Part shown: positions 1-7,767 of the stretch, piece by piece
Layout: every line of letters begins with the position of its first letter
How positions within the stretch are numbered: position 1 is the stretch's first letter
Source of the DNA: Cyclobacterium xiamenense
GTDB taxonomy: Bacteria; Bacteroidota; Bacteroidia; Cytophagales; Cyclobacteriaceae
Direction: 5' to 3'
DNA length: 64,000 bases
Assembly: GCF_009467825.1 (NCBI RefSeq)
Contig: NZ_WIOK01000009.1
Span: 1 to 64,000, forward strand
Translations under genes and position numbers: made by a program
The notes under the pieces: generated by a model
What the model was told of the DNA's origin: nothing
What the model saw: only the letters and a program-made list of their open reading frames with translations
The model's database searches: none

Positions 1-94
1 GGGTACCCTTGGGAAATAAGACAACTAAGGAGGTAATATCAAATAAATGAGTTAACTTAACGACTGATACTTTTGGTCCAACATATGGGGAGTA

Positions 95-964
95 TTATAC
101 AGGGAATCCGTCCTGTACCCTAAAGAACCTCCGGCTATTAACTGAATAACTGATCTCATCATAATTTTCGATCATATCCTTGCTTACCCCGACACATTCG
201 AGTCTTGTTTCAAAGTCCCGGATCAGTTCCGTATCATGGTTGATTAAATCCTTTACTTCATCTATAATGCCTGCAAGAGAATTCTGATTACCTGTGGTTT
301 CTGTTACTGAAATCAATCCAAGAAAAAGGTGATCCCATGCCATGAAATCAAGCTGCTGTTCATTGGAGATGTGTACGGAAGGGCTATTTCCTTTGGATGT
401 TTTAATCTCAACCGCATTTCGGTTGCGAGCAAAATCCTGATTCGCACTCTCAGCACCCCTCCAGGAGTGCATAGCTTCTTTTAGGTTGGAGGTATTCTGC
501 AGAAGTAGCTTTAAAAAGAACAGTTCTCCGAATAATCCCCTTTGCTTTTCAATAGATAATAGTTCTCCTGTTGCCCTTGAAAAGAGCTTTTTCCAATAGT
601 TTACCCTTTGGTTGATTAGGGTGAGCGCCTGTTGTGATTCTGAAACTGTATTGAGTTTTTCAATGATGTCCTCTATGAACATTGTGAAAATATCGGTCAG
701 CTCTTTTTCTAGGAGAATTATCGTGTATTCGGTTTGTGATTGGCTTAAGGGGATTGCCTGTATTTCAACACCCCGAAATTTTCTCAGAAAGTTCTTATGA
801 ACAGGTGCTGCAGAATCGAGTTCCAGTTGAAACATTCTTGCTCCTGTTGCACCGATCAGCCCGATAAAACAATTCAGCTCCGGAATGGAATCAATCCTCT
901 TTTTCACCACATTCTTTCCGGATGTAGATTCCTGATCAGTCCAAATTTGTCGTATATCAGTCAT
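95..964 (-). CDS. DUF4420 PD-(D/E)XK nuclease-like protein of the defence operon
   Basis: Last gene of the five-gene defence operon, 289 residues. I place the start at the ATG at 964 because it overlaps the stop of the upstream Z1 gene by 8 bases, the coupling style of the whole operon. The open frame continues to 1054, but that extension is basic and only reads the Z1 3' end in another frame. A conserved QRGLFGE segment (about residue 141) is followed by QDF (D177) and VEIK (E186, K188), the acidic/E-x-K arrangement of the PD-(D/E)XK nuclease fold. This matches proteins annotated as DUF4420 / PD-(D/E)XK motif protein, which are found beside Z1 ATPases. Likely role: DNA cleavage subunit. Nuclease activity is inferred from motifs only. 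Confidence 0.82.
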   Translation of the reverse strand: MTDIRQIWTDQESTSGKNVVKKRIDSIPELNCFIGLIGATGARMFQLELDSAAPVHKNFLRKFRGVEIQAIPLSQSQTEYTIILLEKELTDIFTMFIEDIIEKLNTVSESQQALTLINQRVNYWKKLFSRATGELLSIEKQRGLFGELFFLKLLLQNTSNLKEAMHSWRGAESANQDFARNRNAVEIKTSKGNSPSVHISNEQQLDFMAWDHLFLGLISVTETTGNQNSLAGIIDEVKDLINHDTELIRDFETRLECVGVSKDMIENYDEISYSVNSRRFFRVQDGFPV

Positions 965-3743
965 CTTCCTCCGTATCATCATCTTCCTGCAGAATTTCTT
1001 CAAATTCTGTCTGCTGAGGACGTGCAGCATATTCAAAAGTTTGTTCACCTTCAAATTCCGGGAAGATCAAACCGAATCCAACAAGAGGAATGTTTTCATC
1101 AAGGTCAGGAGATACCCTGGGATCCAATGGCATAATTACAAGAAGTGGTTTCCCTTCACTGTTTCGCTTATCCTTTATGTCCTGTTCGGTAGGTTCAGAT
1201 TTGAATTCGAGATCGATCATTCTCGCTCGCTTATCCAGTATGGCATTTTTGTTCCCTTTAACACTGAGTTCAGTAAGACCATTTTCAAGATTCCGTGCTG
1301 GCAATCCAGCTTTAATATCTCCATCACTCCAGGTAAACGCGTGTGATTTGACAGGTTTACCACTCAGATCACCTTTCGTAGTGATTGTTTTACCCGTATT
1401 CAGAATAACCGCAACAGACCACTCCTTCAGCTTGCCAATCTGATTTTGCTTTTCTATGTACGCTCTTAAAATATCACCGCGTATGTAACCGGAACGATAG
1501 GAGGCGATAAAATCAGACACAATATTTGCGTATACCTTGTTCCAAAGTAGTGCGTTTACTCCGCGGTTCGATTTCTGCTCTTCGGGTCCGGATAGGCGGC
1601 TCAGGAGATTCTTGAACGCCTGATAATTGGATTTGACTACTGAGGGAGATTTCTCAAATGCATAGGTCTGGATCAGTTTACCCGAGAATCCTACCTGAAT
1701 GCGCTCATGATCCCTCATTCTGGTTACAGATGTAATAAGCAGCATACCCGGATGTGTCCGTACCTTTAACTGAAAATCTTCAGGGCGAAGGTTCTTAGCT
1801 GCCATTTCATCAAAATCTGCCCGCATTTCCTCCGTAGCCATGGTAACATGCCGGTACCAGTTTACCAGTTGTTCAGTAGTATATAACCTGCACAGATCAA
1901 CATAACCGGGTCGGTAACCGAACCATCTACCCATCTGCATCAGGGAATCGTACATGCGTGTTGTTCGGAGATAATAACTGACCGACAAGCCTTCAAGGGT
2001 AATTCCACGGGCAAGCTTATTGCCCCCGACAGCAATTACCGAAAGGCTTGTGCCTGCATCTTCATACTTTTTGTAATTGATTTCTTCAATGTCGTGATAT
2101 TCCAGATTCCGTGTATTCTTGGTTCCATGCACAGCCCGGACTTCTATTTTGGTGACTGTATTGATCAATTCGGTTTTTACCACATCCCAGGAAAATGTTT
2201 TGATTTTCGGGTCGGTATAGGTCAGATTTTCAAGCACTTCTTCCGTTGTTGGAATGAAGTCGTTTTTATATAAGTCTTCCAGTTCTGAAAGAAGGCTTCC
2301 CTGGCCTGATTTGATCTGCCTTTTGTAATCTCTCAGGACTTCATTCACCAGCCAGGCAATACGGTCGATCCAGGCCACCCTGAGGGCAACGTGAATTAAC
2401 ATGGAATTGTGTTTTTTGTCCTGGCCTCTTAAGCGTCTCATGGCACAGGTCAGAATAAAGGCCCGCATTGATTCTTTTAATGATCCGGGAACATCATCCG
2501 GAAGGACATCTCTGTTTTCCCTGTTTATTGTTCGCGGGAACCAGGGTTCCTGATCTTCTGCAGGACGTATTATGTCCAACCCTTCAAACGTTTCTCCGGT
2601 TTTTTCATTCTCAAACCCGAATACTTGGGCTGCACCTATGTAATTGGATGGTGGTGGAATATTGACGATAAAATCCCTGGGAAACAGGTCTTCTCCCACT
2701 TTCAATTTCACATCCTTTACCATTGTCTCGAGTTCTTCGCTCCATTTTGAGGGGATGAACAGGTTTGCGTAAGGTGTCGCGGTATAGCCAATGAAAGTAT
2801 TCTGATTGAACAGGTTCAGCAATGTCCGGATGAGGCGGTTTATCGTCCTTACGTCTATTTCAGTCCCTGAATTGACAGATGCATTGTCCGCTTCATCATC
2901 AATAACCAGCACCGGAACATTGTGTATTTTTCTGTTTCCGGCTGAGTCGTCAACAGCAAATTGGTTTAACCAAAGTATAAGGTTTTCCAGCACACTCTTG
3001 TTCTTTTTTATTACCAGAACCGTAGGGCTGTTTCCTCCAATTGGTACATTCAAACGAGTGGCTATACCTCGGTTAAAATCACCTTTATCATCAGATGAGG
3101 TGTAAGAATATATCTCGGTATCCACTTTGAATTCCCCAACTCCTATCTTATTATTTTTCTTTCGCAGGATAAAATCTGCGCTGTTCCGGCCAATATAGCC
3201 TTCATCAATTCTGACCTGGGTTTGTGAACGAAGTGTGTTGTGTACGCCGGCAATGACAATAATGAGTTTATAACCTGCATCAGTAGCTTTGTTGATCAGG
3301 CCGGTGTAATTGGCTGTTTTACCTGACTGGACATTACCAACAACCATACCCCTGCGATCCCAGTTGCCTGGAGTTTTCGGATTAATACATTTATCGAGAA
3401 TTTTTTTTGTCAAGTCATCCAGGCTATCTACTGGAAAGGAACCATCTTTTGCCTTCAACCAACCTTTATACCTATCCCAAAGCTGCCATGGATAATTGCC
3501 CGGAATATCATGTAACCATGGTTTTACATTCTTATTGACTAATTGAGTTGCTTGCCCTTGAAAGACCTCAAAGTCATATTCTAATTGTTCAATCAGGTCA
3601 TTTAAGTCAACATTAGGATACTGTTGCTTTATTAAAGGATTTTCAGCTACTTCCTTAATATCTTCAGGTACGATATCACGGTCTCTTTTTATATCACCCA
3701 ATAAAATGTGACAGACATTACGAGCGCTTTCTAATTCTTTCAT
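957..3743 (-). CDS. Z1-domain superfamily II helicase-like ATPase
   Basis: 928-residue protein. Residues 136-143 are a Walker A motif (GNVQSGKT), 283-286 are DEAD (Walker B), and TATPYANLF near 321-329 resembles helicase motif III. The C-terminal half carries the Z1 signature: GGNKLARG at 573-580 and QMGRWFGYR at 603-611, which includes the arginine-finger region. The tail is acidic. Z1 proteins are predicted SF2-type ATPases that occur with GHKL ATPases, cytosine methylases and nucleases in restriction-modification loci. The start ATG overlaps the upstream ATPase stop by one base (TAATG). It probably couples ATP hydrolysis to DNA translocation or remodelling for the nuclease encoded next; that role is inferred. 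Confidence 0.9.
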   Translation of the reverse strand: MKELESARNVCHILLGDIKRDRDIVPEDIKEVAENPLIKQQYPNVDLNDLIEQLEYDFEVFQGQATQLVNKNVKPWLHDIPGNYPWQLWDRYKGWLKAKDGSFPVDSLDDLTKKILDKCINPKTPGNWDRRGMVVGNVQSGKTANYTGLINKATDAGYKLIIVIAGVHNTLRSQTQVRIDEGYIGRNSADFILRKKNNKIGVGEFKVDTEIYSYTSSDDKGDFNRGIATRLNVPIGGNSPTVLVIKKNKSVLENLILWLNQFAVDDSAGNRKIHNVPVLVIDDEADNASVNSGTEIDVRTINRLIRTLLNLFNQNTFIGYTATPYANLFIPSKWSEELETMVKDVKLKVGEDLFPRDFIVNIPPPSNYIGAAQVFGFENEKTGETFEGLDIIRPAEDQEPWFPRTINRENRDVLPDDVPGSLKESMRAFILTCAMRRLRGQDKKHNSMLIHVALRVAWIDRIAWLVNEVLRDYKRQIKSGQGSLLSELEDLYKNDFIPTTEEVLENLTYTDPKIKTFSWDVVKTELINTVTKIEVRAVHGTKNTRNLEYHDIEEINYKKYEDAGTSLSVIAVGGNKLARGITLEGLSVSYYLRTTRMYDSLMQMGRWFGYRPGYVDLCRLYTTEQLVNWYRHVTMATEEMRADFDEMAAKNLRPEDFQLKVRTHPGMLLITSVTRMRDHERIQVGFSGKLIQTYAFEKSPSVVKSNYQAFKNLLSRLSGPEEQKSNRGVNALLWNKVYANIVSDFIASYRSGYIRGDILRAYIEKQNQIGKLKEWSVAVILNTGKTITTKGDLSGKPVKSHAFTWSDGDIKAGLPARNLENGLTELSVKGNKNAILDKRARMIDLEFKSEPTEQDIKDKRNSEGKPLLVIMPLDPRVSPDLDENIPLVGFGLIFPEFEGEQTFEYAARPQQTEFEEILQEDDDTEEDD

Positions 3744-5227
3744 TATTCAAAATATTCTATTAGTTGTGTGTACTGGTTAAAAGGTTCTATATTGAAAATC
3801 TGCTTTATGGCCAGTTCACGATCCATTCCACTTGACGTCAATGAACTGTACATCATCCTCGCCAGTTCTATTGTACCGGAATCGGGTTCAGTCTGATTAT
3901 CTCTGAGTTCGTGGCTTTCCGGTTCTTCACTATGGTATTGGATAATAGCCTCTACAGGTGTGGTTTCACCAATCAGTTTAAGCACAGATTTGAATTCAGA
4001 AGCGGATATGGATTCCTTTTCCAGCAAACTTTTTACAACCGCATGCTCTTCATTTATGTAATAGTGTCTTACGTCATCCCGGCTCTTTTTTGCTTTCCAT
4101 ACCGGTTGAAAATCAAAACTTGTGATGGAATCATCCAGCATGATCTGATTACCTCTGAAACGGTGTACAGCACCGGCCGACTTCCGTGTCATTTTTCCGA
4201 GACGAACCAGATCTTTACGGACAGCAATGGAAGGGGTAGCTGTGGCTTTCTTTATGTCTATTTTCCAATCATGATCTAATCTGTTGGGGATATCGACAAG
4301 GATTCTGGCGTTCTTGAAATGTTCATTTTTTGGAAATAATCCAAGCCAGTCTCCGTAAAGCAACAAGCGACTATTGCGGTAAATGTAGAATCCCTGCAGA
4401 CGGTACCATTCATCTGTTTTTGCTTTTTTACGCTCTTCCGGATTCAGTTTGGATATGTGGGGCAGTACATAACATTTTACAATTACCTGGTTATTGTCAA
4501 GATTCTCATGTGCTATCAACTGACCTCCTTCTGATTCTTTCATAAACGGATCCCATGGTTCCAGTTTGTTACCATTCATCCAGATGGTCAGTTTCTTCCT
4601 TTCCATGTAGCGGTGAAAAACCAGACTGAGGTGATCTTCCACTCTTTCAAATTCTTCCAGGAAAACATTCTTTGCGGCCTCATTGTGGACGTTAGCATTG
4701 CCTACCAGTCTGTCGAGTTTTTCCCATAACACGGTTGTACCGTGACTGAGTTTTTCCAGAGGTTCCAGGAACATGTTGTCAGACAAATAATCCAGCAGAT
4801 TCCATTTGCCAGTTTCGTTCACGAAATCCAAGTCCCAATGTCTTTTAATAATGCTGTGATTTTCTTTCCTTGTCAGCACTGTCAGAGCTTTACATTGGGA
4901 AAAGGATGAGGTTTTTAATCCGAGTCCGAACCTGCCCAGGTCATGTTCCTCACGATCATCTTTCGGGTCTTTGCTGCCCGGTGTCATGGCTTCTATCAGA
5001 CCATCTCTATCCATTCCATCACCGTCATCTGTAATTGTCACCCATGACTTTTCACCGTCCCACTCGTACTGTATCCAGACATTATTTGCCCGGGCAGAAA
5101 TGCTGTTGTCGATTATATCGGCAATGGCGGTTTGCAGGTTGTACCCGAATGCCCTGAACGTATTGATCATGGCTCCGGCTTTTGGTGGAGTTTCTTCGGA
5201 TGGTATGTCTCTGAGATGATCGATCAC
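3743..5227 (-). CDS. GHKL ATPase, paraMORC/MORC-like
   Basis: 494-residue protein with an N-terminal GHKL (Hsp90/MutL/histidine kinase) ATP-binding domain: N-box IIDNSIS around residues 38-44, G1 box DDGDGM at 67-72, and G2 box GRFGLGLKTSSF at 98-109. The rest fits the S5-like transducer region of the family, which prokaryotic MORC/paraMORC proteins use to make an ATP-gated clamp on DNA. Translation starts at a GTG (5227-5225) that overlaps the methylase stop by four bases (GTGA). Neighbours are a cytosine methylase, Vsr, Z1 ATPase and DUF4420 nuclease, the association described for prokaryotic MORC relatives in restriction-modification systems. Likely a DNA-clamping or superstructure-manipulating subunit of the defence complex. 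Confidence 0.87.
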   Translation of the reverse strand: MIDHLRDIPSEETPPKAGAMINTFRAFGYNLQTAIADIIDNSISARANNVWIQYEWDGEKSWVTITDDGDGMDRDGLIEAMTPGSKDPKDDREEHDLGRFGLGLKTSSFSQCKALTVLTRKENHSIIKRHWDLDFVNETGKWNLLDYLSDNMFLEPLEKLSHGTTVLWEKLDRLVGNANVHNEAAKNVFLEEFERVEDHLSLVFHRYMERKKLTIWMNGNKLEPWDPFMKESEGGQLIAHENLDNNQVIVKCYVLPHISKLNPEERKKAKTDEWYRLQGFYIYRNSRLLLYGDWLGLFPKNEHFKNARILVDIPNRLDHDWKIDIKKATATPSIAVRKDLVRLGKMTRKSAGAVHRFRGNQIMLDDSITSFDFQPVWKAKKSRDDVRHYYINEEHAVVKSLLEKESISASEFKSVLKLIGETTPVEAIIQYHSEEPESHELRDNQTEPDSGTIELARMMYSSLTSSGMDRELAIKQIFNIEPFNQYTQLIEYFE

Positions 5228-6813
5228 TTTGAACTACTTGAAATCTTAAATACAATTTCTGCAATCTGTTTTGCCAAATAAGGTGGAACCGCGTTCCCAA
5301 CCTGATGGTATTGCGCAGTGCGAGATCCACAGAATAGGTAGTTATCCGGGAACGTCTGTATTCTCGCAGCCTCTCGCACGGTCAGACTGCGGCACTGATC
5401 CGGGTCGTAGTGGATGAAGTAATGTCCATCCTTGGAGATGTGACTCGTTACAGTGGTGGCCGGCTGATCCGGAACCTGTACCCGGAACCTATCGGCAAAC
5501 TTCCCTGTTTTGGCATTTTCGTGATCTGGTAGTAATGCCTCACTATGGGATTCAAATTCATGCAGTCGGGGAAACCGGGTGTAGGTCTTCGTGAACATGC
5601 TGGAAAACATATACCTTTTCAGGTCCTCCACCAGATGTACGCGCGACTCATGGTTGGCTACTCCTTTTAGATTCGGGTCATGGTACCAATCAAAAAGTGG
5701 ATTGGATTGGGAAGGTGTATTACAGGAAACGAACTCAGAACCTCTTCCATCCGGTGGAACATCAATGCCACTAGCCAAATACTCTCTTGCAAACCCATTC
5801 CAGGAAATAACCTCCGCCTTTAATGAATTGGTTAAACGCTCCCATGCATCATCTGAATCGGTTTCCTTTCTATAAAACCGCTTTTTCTTTCCAAGTACCA
5901 TTTCACTGCGAATAAAGGACCGGTTGATTCCGCTGCGAATTTTTGGCAAATCGCCGATGACGTCTGAAAGTGTAACGAGATTTTCTGACTTTTCGAGAGT
6001 TTTCGGTGGCTCTGATACGTCCTGACGTATACCAAGCAAGATTACTCGATGCCGATTCTGCGGAACGCCATAATTCTCCGCTTTTATCAAAAAATCGGAA
6101 TGATACTCATAATATGGGTTTCCCTTTCCATCAGTTTGACCACTTTTCGTCAGGGAAAAAATTTTATATTTAGGGGCTTTTCTATTCTTAAAAATAATCC
6201 CTGGATTTCTAAGGTCTCGGAGGATCTTGTCAAAAATTACCTCTCCGTTCAGTTTAGAGGATAAAATACCTCTGACATTTTCCATAACAAATACCGCCGG
6301 ATGATGGTCCGCTATGATTCGCAAATATTCCTTGTATAAATGAACACGATGGTCTTTTTCATCCAGATTTTCCTTCCATTGCCGCCTGGACCTTCCCACG
6401 ACAGAATATGCCTGACAGGGAGGACCTCCTATAAGCACCCAGTTTCTTTCTCCAGCCAGTGCTTTGGCAATCCTTTGATTAACTAATTCAGGCGGAAAAT
6501 CCGGCGATCCCAATGTACACCTCCATGCGATATCTTTAGCTTTTTCGTATTCCCGGGGATACCTTTCAAACAATTTCTGCTTTAATAAATCTCTTTTTGC
6601 GAGATTTGATTCCTCATACATCTCGTAGTAAGCTCCCGGCAATGCATGTTTTTCAAATTGATGAACAAAGCTTCTCAGTTCAAGAGTCTGGTGAGCTGCG
6701 ATATTGTTTTCAATTGATAATCTGATATCGAAGGCCTTTCCCTGATTGACTGCCGAGAACCCCTCCCCAAGACCCCCTGGGCCCGCAAATAGGTCAATTA
6801 CTGGAATCGCCAT
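5224..6813 (-). CDS. dcm: DNA (cytosine-5-)-methyltransferase
   Basis: 529-residue C5-cytosine methyltransferase with the family motifs in order: motif I FAGPGG (residues 9-14, SAM binding), motif IV PPCQ with catalytic Cys133, motif VI ENV (178-180), motif VIII QNRHR (252-256), a central target-recognition region, motif IX (LTVREAARIQTFP) and motif X (GNAVPP near 509). It overlaps the vsr gene by 20 bases at its start and the GHKL ATPase by 4 bases at its end. It should methylate host DNA at the recognition site of the operon's restriction module. The recognition sequence cannot be read from the protein. Slightly longer than E. coli Dcm, with an extended region before motif IV. Confidence 0.93.
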   Translation of the reverse strand: MAIPVIDLFAGPGGLGEGFSAVNQGKAFDIRLSIENNIAAHQTLELRSFVHQFEKHALPGAYYEMYEESNLAKRDLLKQKLFERYPREYEKAKDIAWRCTLGSPDFPPELVNQRIAKALAGERNWVLIGGPPCQAYSVVGRSRRQWKENLDEKDHRVHLYKEYLRIIADHHPAVFVMENVRGILSSKLNGEVIFDKILRDLRNPGIIFKNRKAPKYKIFSLTKSGQTDGKGNPYYEYHSDFLIKAENYGVPQNRHRVILLGIRQDVSEPPKTLEKSENLVTLSDVIGDLPKIRSGINRSFIRSEMVLGKKKRFYRKETDSDDAWERLTNSLKAEVISWNGFAREYLASGIDVPPDGRGSEFVSCNTPSQSNPLFDWYHDPNLKGVANHESRVHLVEDLKRYMFSSMFTKTYTRFPRLHEFESHSEALLPDHENAKTGKFADRFRVQVPDQPATTVTSHISKDGHYFIHYDPDQCRSLTVREAARIQTFPDNYLFCGSRTAQYHQVGNAVPPYLAKQIAEIVFKISSSSK

Positions 6814-7225
6814 TAGTAATTCTTTTTATAAGCCTCATTAATGTTTGTTGTCGATTGCCGGATTTCAGTTCGCACTCAAATACAGTGAGAACATTCCATC
6901 CTATATCTATTAGTTTATTTTCGTTTTCCCTATCCTTTCGTTTATTGGTAGTAATCTTATCCAGCCACCATTGCGTTCGTGTTTTTGGAACAACATAATA
7001 GTTACATCCTTCATGCCCATGCCAGAAACAACCGTGCACTTGAACTATCGTGTTGTATTTTGGCAAAACAATATCTGGCTTTCCAGGAAGCTTTTTATCA
7101 TGCAGTTTGTACCGAAACCCACGAGCATGGAGGAATTTCCGCACCAGCATTTCCGGTTTGGTATCCTTTCCTTTGATCCGGCTCATGTTATAGCTCCTTA
7201 CCTCCGGTTCGTGAACGTCTGCCAT
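6794..7225 (-). CDS. vsr: Very short patch repair (Vsr) endonuclease
   Basis: 143-residue Vsr-family protein, first gene of the operon. Residue numbering follows E. coli Vsr closely: Met14, Glu25, catalytic Asp51, and the HGCFWHGH segment giving Phe67, Trp68, His69 and His71. Cys66, Cys74 and Cys118 are near the positions of the zinc site. In the known family, Vsr nicks next to T:G mismatches produced by deamination of 5-methylcytosine, and the adjacent cytosine methylase fits that. In compact defence operons Vsr homologues may instead act as the restriction nuclease; sequence alone does not decide. It overlaps the methylase start by 20 bases, so translation is probably coupled. Confidence 0.93.
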   Translation of the reverse strand: MADVHEPEVRSYNMSRIKGKDTKPEMLVRKFLHARGFRYKLHDKKLPGKPDIVLPKYNTIVQVHGCFWHGHEGCNYYVVPKTRTQWWLDKITTNKRKDRENENKLIDIGWNVLTVFECELKSGNRQQTLMRLIKRITNGDSSN

Positions 7226-7527
7226 ACTGATATCCCTTTTTTTGTTCTCCTGTTTGGGTTGTGTTTTTTCGAGACTCTTTCTATTTGGTTGGTTTCCTGG
7301 ACGATATTTCCAGACTGTATCCGTTGAGATGGGGTTTTCTTTTTCTTTGACCCGAAAAAACGAATAAAACTTGATGCTATTCCCCTAACAAGATAGGGGA
7401 AAATTTTAGAATGAGGAAGTAGCGGGGCAGGAAAAATTACCCGAAGCCATGCCAGCAAACCCTGGCGTTTCCGGCAACAAACCAGTAAAGAAAATGCGAA
7501 AACCTAAGGGTAGCTTAGGGGACTTTG
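7226..7527. other. Gene-free leader upstream of vsr with three short hairpins
   Basis: About 300 bases between vsr and the repeat region with no convincing gene. Three perfect short inverted repeats lie close together: 7382-7399 (CCCCTA/TAGGGG, 6-nt loop), 7451-7466 (GCCAG/CTGGC) and 7503-7519 (CCTAAG/CTTAGG, 5-nt loop). None is followed by a clear T-run on the minus strand. The stretch must hold the promoter of the defence operon, but I cannot identify it. Confidence 0.4.
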
Positions 7528-7767
7528 CTAACCCTTTAAGAAACTAATCGTACGGTTTTCCAAGGATTTAACCGAAGAAACTGTACCATCACCCAAACCG
7601 ACTATTCGATAGGGCTCCATTTTTCGCCCCAGAGCTACACCGATTAGTTCCGGATTCCTTTTCCTAAACCAAGCCACCTGGCCTCTATCTATCTGTGTTA
7701 GCTGTGGTCCCTCTTTTTTCACCACAGATTCGCGCGGATTTACACAGATTTTTTTTCGTTTCCTCAA
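7528..7767 (-). CDS. Small unidentified ORF, possibly a gene remnant
   Basis: 79-residue open frame that I do not recognise. The first 28 or so residues are encoded by the CACAGATT repeat element and are probably not ancestral. The remainder, with segments such as WFRKRNPELIGVALGR and PYRIVGLGDGTVSS, reads like ordinary protein but matches no family I know. It lies between the defence operon and the repeat array. It may be the 3' end of a gene whose 5' part was replaced by repeats, or no gene at all. Confidence 0.22.
   Translation of the reverse strand: MRKRKKICVNPRESVVKKEGPQLTQIDRGQVAWFRKRNPELIGVALGRKMEPYRIVGLGDGTVSSVKSLENRTISFLKG

Noticed and set aside
7382-7399. Intrinsic terminator
   Set aside because: The hairpin is not followed by a T-run in either direction that fits a neighbouring gene.
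7198-7458. 86-residue minus-strand ORF upstream of vsr
   Set aside because: It overlaps the vsr start, is low-complexity and unlike any family.
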